A DNA stretch of 64,000 nt from Micromonospora sediminicola (GTDB lineage Bacteria > Actinomycetota > Actinomycetes > Mycobacteriales > Micromonosporaceae). Positions 1-13,900 of the stretch are shown one piece after another (position 1 is the first letter of the stretch; the number at the start of each line of letters is the position of its first letter). The translations under genes were made by a program, and so were the position numbers. Where the stretch lies: NCBI RefSeq assembly GCF_900089585.1, contig NZ_FLRH01000003.1, forward strand, positions 4,168,501 to 4,232,500, read 5' to 3'. Below the pieces are notes generated by a model. It searched no databases and had not been told where the DNA came from. It worked only from the letters and a program-made list of their open reading frames with translations.

Positions 1-904
<904 letters not shown>

Positions 905-1045
905 GATCCACCCGCCCGAACTTGCTGCCGATCGATTCCGTCGAACACCGAGATGGCCGCCGGTACGGCACACCGGTGACCGGGGACGGCCGACGGCGAC
1001 GGGGGTACACCGGCACCCGGCCCGTCACCGTGCATGGACGCTACT

Positions 1046-1083
1046 GAGCGCTGAGCTGCGACCCCAACCCCTACGGACCCCTC
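1046..1083 (-). promoter_or_regulatory. Candidate activator site upstream of PKS D
   Basis: About 145-180 bp upstream of the PKS D start, the plus strand reads GCGCTGAGCTGCGAC (1048-1062), then CCCCTACGGA at 1068 and CCCCTC at 1078. The two CCCCT units are exactly 10 bp apart. The same 15-mer followed by AACCCCTA occurs upstream of PKS B, and related CCCCTA units lie before PKS A and the AHBA synthase gene. A binding role is inferred from recurrence and position. The remaining bases of the 905-1138 gap show no gene. Confidence 0.5.
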
Positions 1084-1138
1084 ATTCACCTCGCCGGCGG
1101 GGTGCCCGGCGTCGGTCGCGACGGTCCCGGCGGGACGG

Positions 1139-1993
1139 TCAGCGGAGCTGCCCGGCGAGGGTGGGCAGGATCGCCCGGGGCCGTCCGGGCGGGGTGGCGC
1201 GGCGGCGCCACTCGCGCGGGTAGCCGACGGACACCTCCTCGAACCGCACCCCGTCGTAGCGGGTGCTGCGCGGGATGTGCAGGTGCCCGTAGACGGCGAC
1301 GCGGGCCTCGTAGTGCAGGTGCCAGTCGGCGGTGAGGTCGGTGCCGCACCACTGGGCGAACTCGGGGTGCCGCAGGATCCGGGTGGGTTCGCGGACCAGC
1401 GGGTAGTGGTTGACCAGCACGGTGGGCAGGCCGCCGCGCTCGGCGTCGAGGCGCCGCTCGGTGCGGATGACCCGGGCCCGGCACCACGCGTCGCGGCTCG
1501 GGTACGGGTCGGGGTGCAGCAGGAACTCGTCGGTGCACACCACCCCGGTCTCGTACGCCCGCGCCAGCGCCTGGGCCCGGTTCCAGGTGCCCGGTGGCCG
1601 CCACGAGTGGTCGTACCCGACGAACAGCGGCACCACCAGCACCGGGTCGCCGTCGGGGTCCCACACCGGGTACGGGTCCTCGGGTGTGCGCACGCCGAGA
1701 CGCCGGCACAGGTCCACCAGGTGCCGGTAGCGGGCCTCGCCGCGCAGTTGCACCGGGTCGTCGCGGGGCGTCCACAGCTCGTGGTTGCCGGGTGACCAGA
1801 CGACCCGGGCGAACCGGTCGGCGAGCAGGCCGAGCACCCACTCGACGTCGTGCAGGTACTCGCCGACGTCGCCGGCGACGATCAGCCAGTCGTCGTCGTG
1901 GTCGGGGCGCAGCCCTTCGACCAGCGCGCGGTTCTCCGCGTACCCGACGTGCAGGTCGCTGATGGCGAGCAACCGCCCGCTGCTGCCGGTCAC
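1139..1993 (-). CDS. Calcineurin-like metallophosphoesterase resembling phosphopantetheine hydrolase PptH
   Basis: This is a 284-residue metallophosphoesterase. Visible metal and active-site motifs are SDLH (D13, H15), AGDV (D42), PGNHELW (N70, H71), VNHYPL (H196) and YGHLH (H237, H239). From memory, the segments TDEFLL, WCGT...TADWH and GVRFEEVSVGYPREW match the mycobacterial family containing Rv2795c (PptH), which strips 4'-phosphopantetheine from carrier proteins and lies next to the PptT transferase. The C-terminus is shorter than PptH (about 324 aa). The GTG start overlaps the PKS C stop as GTGA, so it is very likely translated with the trimodular PKS. No PPTase is visible here. Removal of phosphopantetheine from the PKS ACPs is therefore a plausible role but an inference. 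A general phosphodiesterase remains possible. Confidence 0.85.
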   Translation of the reverse strand: MTGSSGRLLAISDLHVGYAENRALVEGLRPDHDDDWLIVAGDVGEYLHDVEWVLGLLADRFARVVWSPGNHELWTPRDDPVQLRGEARYRHLVDLCRRLGVRTPEDPYPVWDPDGDPVLVVPLFVGYDHSWRPPGTWNRAQALARAYETGVVCTDEFLLHPDPYPSRDAWCRARVIRTERRLDAERGGLPTVLVNHYPLVREPTRILRHPEFAQWCGTDLTADWHLHYEARVAVYGHLHIPRSTRYDGVRFEEVSVGYPREWRRRATPPGRPRAILPTLAGQLR

Positions 1994-4900
1994 GATTTGC
2001 CGAACTCCTGTCGGATGATGGCGAAGATGTCGTCCTCGTCGGCGGCGGCCAGGTCGTCGGCGGGCGGCGGGGTGGTCGGGCCGCCCCGCCAGCGGGCGAG
2101 CAGGTCCTCCAGCCGGCGCGTGACGTCCGCGGCGCGCCGGTCGTCGGGCACCGCGTCGAGCAGCCGTGCCAGCCGGTCGATCCCGTCGGTGACCGGGTCG
2201 GCGGGGCCGGCGGGCAGCAGTTCCCGGCCCAGGTGCGCGGCGAGCGCCGCCGGGGTGGGGTGGTCGAAGACCAGCGTGGTGGGCAGCGTCAGGCCGGTTC
2301 CGGCGGTGAGCCGGTTGCGCAGCTCCACGGCGGTGAGCGAGTCGAAGCCGAGGTCGAGGAAGCCGCGCCCGGCCCGGATCGCGGCCGGGGTGCGGTGCCC
2401 GAGCACGGTGGCCGCCGCCGCGCGGACCAGGTCGAGCAGCGTCCGCTCCCGCTCCACCGTGCCGGCCGCGGCGAGCCGGTCGCGCAGCGCCTTCGGCGCG
2501 CCCGCGTCGCCCGCCGGCGGCCCGGCCGGGTCGGTGGCGGCCTCGGGAACGCCGGCGAGCAGCGGGCTGGGCCGGCGGGCGGTGAACGACGGGGCGAACC
2601 GGTCCCAGGCGACGTCGGCGACGACCACTGTCGTGTCGTCGCGGTCGAGTGCGCTCCCCAGCGCGGTGACCGCGAGGTCCGGGTCGAGGGCGGGCAGCCC
2701 GCGCCGGGCGAGCTGGTCGCGCTGCTCGCCCCCGGCCATGCCGCCGCCGGCCCACGGCCCCCAGGCCACGGCGGTGCCGGCGGCGCCGCGCGCGCGGCGG
2801 CGGGCCACCAGCCCGTCGAGGTACGCGTTGGCGGCGGCGTAGCCGCCCTGCCCGGCGGAGCCCCACACTCCGGCGATGGAGGAAAAGACCACGAACGCGT
2901 CCAGCCCGTCGGGCAGCAACGTGTCGAGGTGGGCCGCGCCGTCGACCTTGGCCCGGAGCACGTCGGCCAGCTCGGTGCCGGTCATGGTGGCCAGCGGGGT
3001 GGCCTGGGCGGCGCCGGCGGCGTGCACGACGGCCCGGACCGGATCACCGGCCGCTGCCAGCCCGTTCAGCAGCGCGGCCAACGCGTCCCGGTCCGCCACG
3101 TCACACGCGGCCACGCTCACCCGCACTCCCCGCTCCCGCAGCCGCTCCACCAACTCGGTCGCCCCGGGGGCGTCTTCACCGCGCCGGCTGGTCAACACCA
3201 GATGCTCCGCACCCGCGCCCGCCGCCCACTCGGCGACCCGACCGCCGAGCGCTCCCGTACCACCGGTCACCAGCACCGTGCCCGCGAACCGGAACTCCCG
3301 CCGCACCGGATCCCCGGACGCCCGCACCAACCGCCGCCCGAACACCCCCGACGACCGCACCGCCACCTGATCCTCGACCCCGCCCAACACGGCGCACACC
3401 CGCCGGACCGCCGCGTCGTCCACCTCGGCCGGCAGGTCGACCAGACCACCCCAGCGGCCCGGGTCCTCCAGCGCGGCGACCCGGCCGAGGCCCCAGGTGC
3501 CGGCGGCGACCGGGTCGACCGGCCGGTCGGACGCGCCGACCGCGACCGCGCCCCGGGTCAGCCACCACACCGGCCCGGACAGGCCGGCGTCCGCGACGGC
3601 CTGCACGGTGGCCAGGGCGGCGCCGGGGCCCGCGCCGGCGAGCGCGAGCAGGGACACCACCCCGGCGGCCGCGTCGCCGTCGCGCAGCGCCTTGGCGAGC
3701 AGGTCCCGGTCGTCCGCCGGCCCGTGGACCGGCACCGGCCGCACGGTCGCGCCGGCCGTCGTCATCCCGTCGGTCACGGCCGCGACCACCGCGTCGTCGA
3801 TCCCGGTGTACGGCACGAGCAGCAACCACGTGCCGGCCAGCGCCGGCGTGGTCGTCTCCGGTACGGGCTGCCAGTCGACGCGGTACCGCCAGGCGTCGGC
3901 GGTGGCGCGTCGCCGGCCGGCCCGCCGCCACCGGGCGAGCGCCGGCAGCAGGTCGGCGACGGGCTGGTCGGTGCGGAACCGGGGGTCGAGCGGGGTGAGG
4001 TCGGCCCGTTCGACGGCGGCCCAGAAGCCGTCGTCGGCCGCCTCCGCGGTGCCGCCCACCGGGCCGTCCTGGTCGATCAGCCAGTAGCGCCGGTGCTGGA
4101 AGGCGTAGGTGGGCAGGTCGACGGTGGCGGGCCGGCGGCCGTCGACGGTGTACCAGGCTGTCCAGTCGACGGGGGTGCCGGTGACATGCAGCCGCGCGAG
4201 GGCGGTGGTCAGCGCGGTCACCTCGTCCTGGTCCCGGCGCAGCGCCGGAACCAGGGTGACAGTCCGGTCGGCGGGCACGTCGGCGGCCATCGCGGTCAGG
4301 GTGGCCTCCGGTCCGACCTCCAGGAGGGTGGTCACGCCGAGGTCGTGCAGCGTGGCCACGCCGTCGGCGAAGCGGACCGCCTCCCGGACGTGCCGCACCC
4401 AGTACTCCGGTGTTGCGATGTCGTCGGGCTCGGCGAGCCGCCCGGTCAGGTTGGACACGATCGGCAGCGTCGGCGTCCGCCAGTCCAGGTCGACGATCGC
4501 GGCCCGGAACCCGTCCAGCATCGGCTCCATCAGACGCGAGTGGAACGCGTGACTCACCGCCAACCGCTTCACCCGCCACCCCCGGGCGGCGCACTCCCCC
4601 GCCACCCGGTCCAGGTCAGCGACGGCACCGGACAGCACCACCGAGGACGGGCCGTTCACCGCCGCGATGTCCACCGCGTCGACGGGAGCGGACGCCCGTC
4701 GAGCGGCCCCGCCCAACCGGAGCAGCTCGTGGACCTGATCCTCCGGCGCCCCGACCGCCAACATCCCACCGCCGGACGGCAGCGCCTGCATCAGCGACCC
4801 GCGCGCCGCGACCAACGCGCACGCATCGTCCAGGGTCAGGACCCCGGCCACGTGCGCGGCGGTCACCTCACCGATCGAATGCCCCGCCACGAAGTCCGCG

Positions 4901-7900
4901 CCGACCCCCCACGACGACAGAAGCTCCCACAACGCCACCTCGACCGCGAACAACCCGGCCTGCGCGTAGACCGTCCGGTCCAGCAGCTCCCCGCCCTCGA
5001 ACACCACCTTCCCCAACGGTCTGTCGAGCCGACCGTCGAACAGCGCACACACCCGGTCGAACGCGTCCGCGAACACCGGGAACGCGGCGTACAGCTCGCG
5101 GCCCATGCCGGCGCGCTGCGACCCCTGACCGGTGAACACCACCGCCCGCCGACCGGAGGCCACCTCCCCGGTCACCACACCCGGCGCCGTCCCGCCCTCG
5201 GCCAGGGCGGACAGCCCGGCCAGCAACACCTCCCGGTCCACGCCGACCACCGCGGCCCGATGCTCCAGCGCCGCACGGCCGGTCGCCAGGGACCAGCCGA
5301 CCTCGACCGGCGACACGTCCGCACGCTCCCGGAGGTGGTCGGCCAGCCGGGCCGCCTGGGCGGCCAGGGCCTCCGTCGATCGCGCCGACACCACCCACGG
5401 GACGGCCGTGCCCGGCGCGCCGGCCCGGTCGCCGTCGCCGGCCGGCTCGGGTGCTTCGAGGATCACGTGGGCGTTGGTGCCGGAGATGCCGAACGAGGAC
5501 ACCGCCGCGCGGCGGGGCCGGTCCACCGCCGGCCACGGCCGCGCGGACGTGACCAGGTCGACCGCGCCGGCCGACCAGTCCACCTTCGACGACGGCCGGT
5601 CGACGTGCAGGGTGGCCGGGACGAGGCCGTGCCGCAGCGCGAGGACCGCCTTGATGACACCGGCCGCGCCGGCGGCGGCCTGGACGTGGCCGATGTTGGA
5701 CTTGATCGAGGAGAGCAGCAGCGGCGTGCCGGCGCGCTCCTGCCCATACGTGGCCAGCAGCGCCTGCGCCTCGATCGGATCACCGAGCGTGGTGCCGGTG
5801 CCGTGCGCCTCCACCACGTCCACGTCGGCCGCGGACAGCCCGGCGTTCGCCAGCGCCGCGCGGATGACGCGCTGCTGCGCCGGCCCGTTGGGGGCGGTGA
5901 GCCCGTTCGACGCGCCGTCGGAGTTCACCGCCGAGCCGCGCAGCACGGCGAGGATCCGCCGGCCGTCGCGGCGGGCGTCGGAGAGACGCTGCACCAGCAG
6001 CACGCCGACGCCCTCACCCCAGCCGGTGCCGTCGGCGCCCTCGGCGAACGACCGGCACCGCCCGTCGGCGGCGAGGCCACCCTGCCGGGAGAACTCGACG
6101 AAGGTGGCCGGTGAGGCCATCACGGTCACGCCACCGGCGAGCGCGAGCGTGCACTCGCCGCTGCGCAGCGACTGGGCGGCCAGGTGCAGCGCGACCAGCG
6201 ACGACGAGCACGCCGAGTCCACGGTCAGCGCGGGCCCCTCGAAGCCGAGCGTGTACGCGACCCGACCGGAGAGCACGCTGGTGGCGGTGCCGGTGAGCAG
6301 GTGCCCGCCGACCTCCTGGTCGCGGCCCATCGCCGTCGAGGCGTACCCCTGGAAGCCGGCGCCGGCGAAGACGCCGACGCGTTCCCCGCGGAGCCGGGCG
6401 GGGTCGATGCCGGCGTTTTCGACCGCCTCCCAGGCGGCTTCGAGCAGCAGCCGTTGCTGCGGGTCCATGGCGAGGGCCTCGCGTGGGGAGATGCCGAAGA
6501 AGTCGGCGTCGAAGGCGCCCGCGTCGTAGACGAATCCGCCCTGCCGGGGGAACGAGGTGTCGGTGAGCCGGCCGGCGAGGAACCGGTCCCAGCCCCGGTC
6601 GAGGGGGAAGTCGGAGATGCCGTCGCGTCCGGCCGCGAGCAGGTCCCACAGCTCGTCGGGGTTGGTGACGCCGCCGGGCAGGCGGCAGGCCATGCCGACG
6701 ACCACGATCGGGTCGTCGTCGACCGCGACGCGGGCCGCCGGTCCGTCCGCCGCCGCCGGCTCGCCGGTCAGCGTGGCGGCGAGGTGGGCGGCGAGGGCCG
6801 CCGGGGTCGGCTGGTCGAACACGACCGTGCTGGGCAGCGCCAGACCGGTCTCGGTGGTGAGCCGGTTGCGCAGCTCGACGGCGGTCAGCGAGTCGAAGCC
6901 CTGCCGTTGGAACGCACGGTCGGCGGCCACCGCGTCGGCGCTCGGGTGGCCGAGCACGGCCGCGGCCTGGGCGCGGACCAGGTCGAGCAGGTGACCGTCG
7001 CGCCGGCTCGGGGTGAGGGCGGCGAGCCGGCGGGCGAGCGGGGTGCTCCGCTCGTCGGGCGCGACCGGTGCGGGTCGGGCCTCGGGCAGGTCGTCCAGCA
7101 GCGGGCTGGACCGCAGGGCGGTGAACGTGGCGGCGAACCGGTCCCAGGCGACGTCGGCGACGACCACCGTCGTGTCGTCACGGTCGAGCACGCGGTGCAG
7201 CGCGGTGACCGCGAGGTCCGGGTCCATCGCGGGCAGGCCGCGCCGGGCCAGCGCCTCCCGCGCCTCGCCCCGCGCGGCCATGCCGCCGCCGGCCCACGGC
7301 CCCCAGGCCACGGCGGTGCCGGCGGCGCCGCGCGCGCGGCGGCGGGCCACCAGCGCGTCGGCGTACGCGTTGGCGGCGGCGTAGCCGGCCTGGCCGGCGG
7401 AGCCCCACACTCCGGCGATGGAGGTGAACACCACGAACGCGTCCAGCCCGTCGGGCAGCAACGCGTCGAGGTGGGCGGCGCCGTCGACCTTGGCGCGCAG
7501 CACGTCCCGCAGTTCGGCGGTGGTGACGTCGGCGAGCGGGGTGAACTGCGGCGCGCCGGCGGCGTGCACGACCGCCCGGACCCGGTCGCCCTGGTCGGCC
7601 AGCCCGTCCAGCAGCGCGGCCAACGCGTCCCGGTCCGCCACGTCACACGCGGCCACGCTCACCCGCACACCGCGCTCCCGCAGCCGCTCCACCAACTCGG
7701 TCGCCCCGGGGGCGTCTTCACCGCGCCGGCTGGTCAACACCAGATGCTCCGCACCCGCGCCCGCCGCCCACTCGGCAACCCGACCGCCGAGCGCTCCCGT
7801 ACCACCGGTCACCAGCACCGTCCCGGCGAACCGGAACTCCCGCCGCACCGGATCCCCGAACGCCCGCACCAACCGCCGCCCGAACACCCCCGACGACCGC

Positions 7901-10900
7901 ACCGCCACCTGATCCTCGACCCCGCCCAACACGGCGCACACCCGCCGGACCGCCGCGTCGTCCACCTCGGCCGGCAGGTCGACCAGACCACCCCAGCGGC
8001 CCGGGTCCTCCAGCGCGGCCACCCGGCCGAGGCCCCAGGTCGCCGCCGCGGCGGGCTCGGCGGGGGTGTCCGTGGCGCTGACGGCCACGGCGTTGCGGGT
8101 CAGCCACCACAGCCGTCCACCGATACCGCTGTCGGTGTGGGCCTGCGCGACCGTCAGCGCCGTCTCCGGGGCCGCGTCGAGCAGCGACAGCACCCCGGCG
8201 ACGGCACCGCCGACGGCGGCGGCGCGGAGCCGGTCGGCGAGGTCCTGCCGGTCGGTGGCACCGTCGAGGGTCACCGGCACGACGTGGGCGCCGTACCCGG
8301 TCATCCGGTCGACCAGCGGGAGGTCGCTCCGGCCGGGCCCGGCCAGCACCAGCCACGTCCCGGTCAGGGCCGGCCGGGGTACGGAGGTGAGCGGCCGCCA
8401 CCGCACCCGGTAGCGCCACGAGTCGGCGGCGGCGTGCTCCCGTCCCGTGCGCCGCCAGCGCGCCAGCGCCGGCAGCAGGTCCCGCAGCGGCTGGTCCGGG
8501 GTGAGCCGCAGCTCGGCGCCGAGGCCGCTGAGGTCCTCCTGCTCGACGGCCGCCCAGAACCGGTCGTCGAGGTCGGTGCCGGTTCGTGCCGTGGGTGTGG
8601 GCTCCGGCCAGTACCGGGTGCGCTGGAAGGCATAGGTGGGCAGGCCCACGGTGGCGGGCCGGTGGCCGTCGACGGTGTACCAGGCTGTCCAGTCGACGGG
8701 GGTGCCTGTGACATGCAGCCGCGCGAGGGCGGTGGTCAGCGCGGTCACCTCGTCCTGGTCGCGTCGTAGAGCCGGAACCAGGGTGACGGTCCGGTCGGCG
8801 GGCACGTCGGCGGCCATCGCGGTCAGCGTGGCGTCCGGACCCACCTCCAGGAGGGTGGTCACGCCGAGGTCGTGCAGCGTGGCCACGCCGTCGGCGAAGC
8901 GCACCGCCTCCCGCACGTGCCGCACCCAGTACTCCGGGCCCGCGATCTCGTCAGGGTCGGCGAGCCGCCCGGTCACGTTCGACACGATCGGCAGCGTCGG
9001 CGACCGCCAGTCCAGGCCCGCGATCGCGGCCCGGAACCCGTCCAGCATCGGCTCCATCAGACGCGAGTGGAACGCGTGACTCACCGCCAACCGCTTCACC
9101 CGCCAACCCCGCTCGACGCACTCCCCCGCCACCCGGTCCAGATCCACCAGAGCGCCCGACAGCACCACCGACGACGGGCCGTTCACCGCCGCGATGTCGA
9201 CGCCGCCGGCCGGATCCGCGTCGCCCACGACTGACCCGGCGACGGCACCCTCGGCTCCCCGCAGCCGCTCACCCGCCGAGCCGGCGGAGCCCGCCGTGGC
9301 GTCACCTGACCGCAGCAGCGCCCGAACCTGGTCTTCGGACGCGCCGACCGCGAGCATCCCGCCGCCCGTGGGCAGCGCCTGCATCAACGCACCGCGCGCC
9401 GCCACCAACGCACACGCGTCATCCAGCGACAGCACCCCCACCACATGCGCGGCGGTCACCTCACCGATCGAATGCCCCGCGAGATAGTCGACTCGCACGC
9501 CCCACGACCACAGCAACTCCCACAGGGCGACCTCGACCGCGAACAACCCGGCCTGCGCGAACACCGTCCGATCCAGCAGGTCCCCGCCGTCGAACACCAC
9601 CTCCCGCAACGACCGGTCCAGCCGACCCTCGAACAGCGCACACACCCGGTCGAACGCCGCCGCGAACACCGGGAACGCCTCGTACAACTCCCGACCCATC
9701 CCGGCGCGCTGCGAGCCCTGACCGGTGAACACCACCGCCCGCCGACCCGACACCACCTCACCCGACACCACACCCGGCGCCGACCCGCCCTCGGCCAGCG
9801 CGGACAGGCCCGCCAGCAACGCGTCCCGGTCCGCGCCCAGCACGGTCGCGCGGTGCTCCATCGCGGTCCGGGTGGCGAGCAGGGACCAGCCGACCTCGGC
9901 CGGCGGGAGGTGGTCGTTGGACCGCAGGTGGTCGGCCAGCCGCGCGGCCTGGTCCGCGAGGGCGGGGGCCGTCCGGGCCGAGAGCAGCCACGGCGTGAGC
10001 GGGAACGAACCCGATGTCGGCGTCGGCCGGGGCACGGTCGGCTCGGGTGCTTCGAGGATCACGTGGGCATTCGTGCCGGAAATGCCGAACGACGACACCG
10101 CCGCCCGACGAGGCCGGTCCACCGCCGGCCACGGCCGCGCCGACGTCACCAGCTCCACCGCCCCGGCCGACCAGTCCACCTTCGACGAGGGCGCGTCCAC
10201 GTGCAGCGTCGGCGGCACCACCCCGTGCCGCATCGCGAGGACCATCTTGACCAGACCGGCCACGCCGGCGGCCGCCTGGGTGTGGCCGAGATTCGACTTC
10301 ACCGACCCGAGCAGCAGCGGCGTGGCCCGCTCCTGCCCGTACGTGGCCAGCAGCGCCTGCGCCTCGATCGGATCACCCAACGTGGTGCCGGTGCCGTGCG
10401 CCTCCACCACGTCCACGTCGGACGGGGACAACCCGGCGTTCGCCAGCGCCGCCCGGATGACGCGCTGCTGCGCCGGCCCGTTCGGCGCGGTCAGTCCGTT
10501 CGACGCGCCGTCGGAGTTGATCGCGGAGCCGGCCACCACGGCGAGGATCCGCCGGCCGTCACGGCGGGCGTCGGAGAGACGCTGCACCAGCAACACCCCG
10601 ACGCCCTCACCCCAGCCGGTGCCGTCCGCGCCCTCGGCGAACGACCGGCACCGCCCGTCGGCGGCGAGGCCGCCCTGCCGGGAGAACTCGACGAACGCGC
10701 CGGGGGTCGCCATCACGGTCACGCCACCGGCCAGGGCCAGGTCGCACTCCCCGGCGCGCAGCGACTGGGCGGCCAGGTGCAGCGCCACCAGCGAGGAGGA
10801 GCAGGCGGTGTCCACGGTCACCGCCGGCCCTTCGAAGCCGAACGCGTACGACACCCGGCCGGAGAGCACGCTGGCGGAGGCGCCGGTGGCGCCGTAGCCG

Positions 10901-13900
10901 GCGAGGTGTTCGCCGCCGTAGCGGATGAGGTGGTCGAAGTCCTGCCCGTTGGTGCCGGCGAAGACACCGACGCGCCGGCCGGCCAGGCCGGCCGGGTCGA
11001 TCCGGGCGTCCTCGATCGCCGCCCAGGCGGTCTCCAGCAGCAGCCGCTGCTGCGGGTCCATGGCGACCGCCTCGCGGGGCGAGATGCCGAAGAAGTGGGC
11101 GTCGAACGCGGCGGCGTCGGCCAGGAACGCGCCGCGGGTCACGTCGGGTGGCAGCGCGCCCAGGTCCCAGTGCCGGTCGGTCGGCAGGTCGGACATGGTG
11201 TCGACGCCGTCGGCGAGCAGCCGCCAGAACGCGTCCGGGGAGTCCGCCCCGCCGGGGAATCGGCACGCCACGCCGACGACGGCGATCGGGTCGTCGTCGA
11301 CGGGACGTACCGGTGCGTCGGCGGTGGCGACCGACCCGCCGGACAGTTCGGTCACGAGGTGGGCGGCCAGGGCCTCGGGGTTGGGATGGTCGAAGGCGAG
11401 CGTGGCCGGCAGGGTGAGGCCGGTGGCGGCGGCGAGCCGGTTGCGCAGTTCGACGGCGCTGAGCGAGGTGAAGCCGAGGTCGCGGAACGCGCGCCGGGGC
11501 GGCACCGCGTCGGCGTCGTCGTGGCCGAGCACGGCGGCGATCTCGGCGCGGACCAGGTCGCCGAGCGTGTCCCGCCGCTCGGCCGGGGTGAGTGCGGCCA
11601 GCCGTCCGCGCAGCGTGGTGGCCCGGTCGGTGCCGGCGACGGCCGGCGCGCTCAGCAGGTCGCGGATCAGCGGGTCGGGCCGGGGGCCGGCGGTGGCGGC
11701 GATCCGGTCCCAGTCGGCGTCGGCGACGACGACGTGCGTCTCGTCCCGGTCCAACGCCCGGTGCAGGGCACGGACGGCGCGGGCGGGGTCCATGGCCCGG
11801 ACACCGCCGCGCGCCATCCGACGCTCGAACTCGCCGGCGCTGACCCCGCCGTCGGCCCAGAGTCCCCAGCCGAGGGAGGTGGCGGGCAGCCCGTCGGCGC
11901 GGCGGCGCCGGGCGAGCCCGTCGAGCCAGGCGTTGCCGGGCGCGTAGTTGCCCTGCCCGGGTCCGGCCATGGTGCCGGCGAGGGAGGAGAAGAGCACGAA
12001 CGCGGTCAGGTCGTTCTCGCGGGTCAGCTCGTCGAGGTGGCGGGCGGCGTCGACCTTGGCCCGCAGCGCGGTGGCCAACCGGTCGACGGTGAGCGCGTCG
12101 GTGACGGTGTCGTCCAGGGCGGCGGCGGTGTGCACGACGGTGCGCAGCGGGGCGTCGGCGGGGACGGTCGCGAGCAGGTCGCGTACCGCGTCGCGGTCGG
12201 CGGCGTCGCAGGCCGCGACCGTGACCCGGGTGCCGTGCGCGGTCAGCTCGTCGACCAGGTCGGCGGCGCCGGGGGCGTCGGGTCCGCGCCGGCTGACCAG
12301 CAGGAGGTGGTCGACGCCGGCGGCGGCCAGGGCCCGGGCGACGTGGGCGCCGAGCGCGCCGGTGCCGCCGGTGACCAGCGCGGTGCCACGCGGCGTCCAG
12401 CTCCGCCCGGCGCCGGCCGGCCGTCCGGCCCGGACCAACCGCCGGGCGTACGCCCCGGTGCCACGTACCGCGAGTTGGTCCTCGGCCGGGTCGCCGTCGA
12501 GCAGTCGGCGCACCCAGGTCGCGGCGCGCGGGTCGGCCGTCGGGGGCAGGTCGACGAGCCCACCCCAGCGGTGCGGGTGTTCGGCGCGCAGTGCGCCGCC
12601 GAGGCCCCAGAGCAGCGCTTGGTCGGGGTCGACCGCCGTGTCGTCGGGGTCGGCGGCGACGGCGGCGCGGGTGGCGACCCAGAGCCGCGCGGCGGCGCCG
12701 GTGTCGCCGAGCGCCTGGGCGAGCGTGACGGTGTCGGCGAGCCCCACCGGCACGGAGGGGCTGTCCGGGTGTGTGCCGGACGTCAGGCCGAGCAGGGACA
12801 GCACGGCGCCGGTGGCGGCGAGCGCGCCGAGGTCGCGGGCGAGGTCGCCGCGGCCGTGGCCGGCGGGCACGGTCAGTGTCCGGACGCCGGGCCCGGCCAG
12901 CGCGTCGGCCCACTGCCGGGCCGGTCCGTCCGCCCCTTCCGGTACGACGAGCAGCAGGTCGCCGTCGTCCGCGCGACCGGTCTCGGCGAGCGGTTGCCAG
13001 GTGACCCGGTAGTGCCAGGAGTCGAGGGTGGCGTCGTCCTCCTGGCGGCGGCGCCAGGCGGAGAGGGCGGGGAGCACGGTGGCGAGGGGCGCGTCGGGGT
13101 CGACGGCGAGCGCGGTGGCCAGGCCGTCCACGTCCTCGTCGTCGACGACCCTCCAGAACGCGGCGTCGTCCGGGTCCGCGTCGGGGTGGCGGGTGCGGGC
13201 GTCGAGCCAGTAGCGCCGGTGGTGGAAGGCATAGGTGGGCAGGTCCACGGTGGCGGGCCGGTCGCCGTCCACGGCGTACCAGGCTGTCCAGTCGACGGGG
13301 GTGCCGGTGACATGCAGCCGCGCGAGGGCGGTGGTCAGCGCGGTCACCTCGTCCTGGTCCCGGCGCAGCGCCGGAACCAGAGTGACGGTCCGGTCGGCGG
13401 GGACGTCGGCGGCCATCGCGGTCAGGGTGGCGTCCGGCCCGACCTCCAGGAACGTGCTCACCCCGAGGTCGTGCAGCGTGGCCACGCCGTCGGCGAAGCG
13501 CACCGCCTCGCGGACGTGCCGCACCCAGTACTCCGGTGTCGCGATCTCGTCAGGGTCGGCGAGCCGCCCGGTCACGTTCGACACGATCGGCAGCGTCGGC
13601 GACCGCCAGTCCAGGCCGACGATCGCGGCCCGGAACCCGTCCAGCATCGGCTCCATCAGACGCGAGTGGAACGCGTGACTCACCGCCAACCGCTTGGCCC
13701 GCCACCCCCGGGCGGCGCACTCCCCCGCGATCCGATCCAGGTCAGCGACCGCGCCGGACAGCACCACCGACGACGGACCGTTCACCGCCGCCACATCGAC
13801 GCCGCCCGCGAGCTGCCGAACCTGGTCCTCCGACGCGCCGACCGCGAGCATCCCGCCGCCGGCCGGCAGCGCCTGCATCAACGACCCCCGCGCCGCCACC

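Noticed and set aside
2233..6114. Very long open frames on the plus strand opposite the PKS genes (also 9445-14400, 16194-19106, 25041-29876, 30054-34127)
   Set aside because: They are antisense to clear PKS domains and arise from the high third-position GC. Translations are Gly/Arg/Pro/Ala/His-rich with no recognisable domain.
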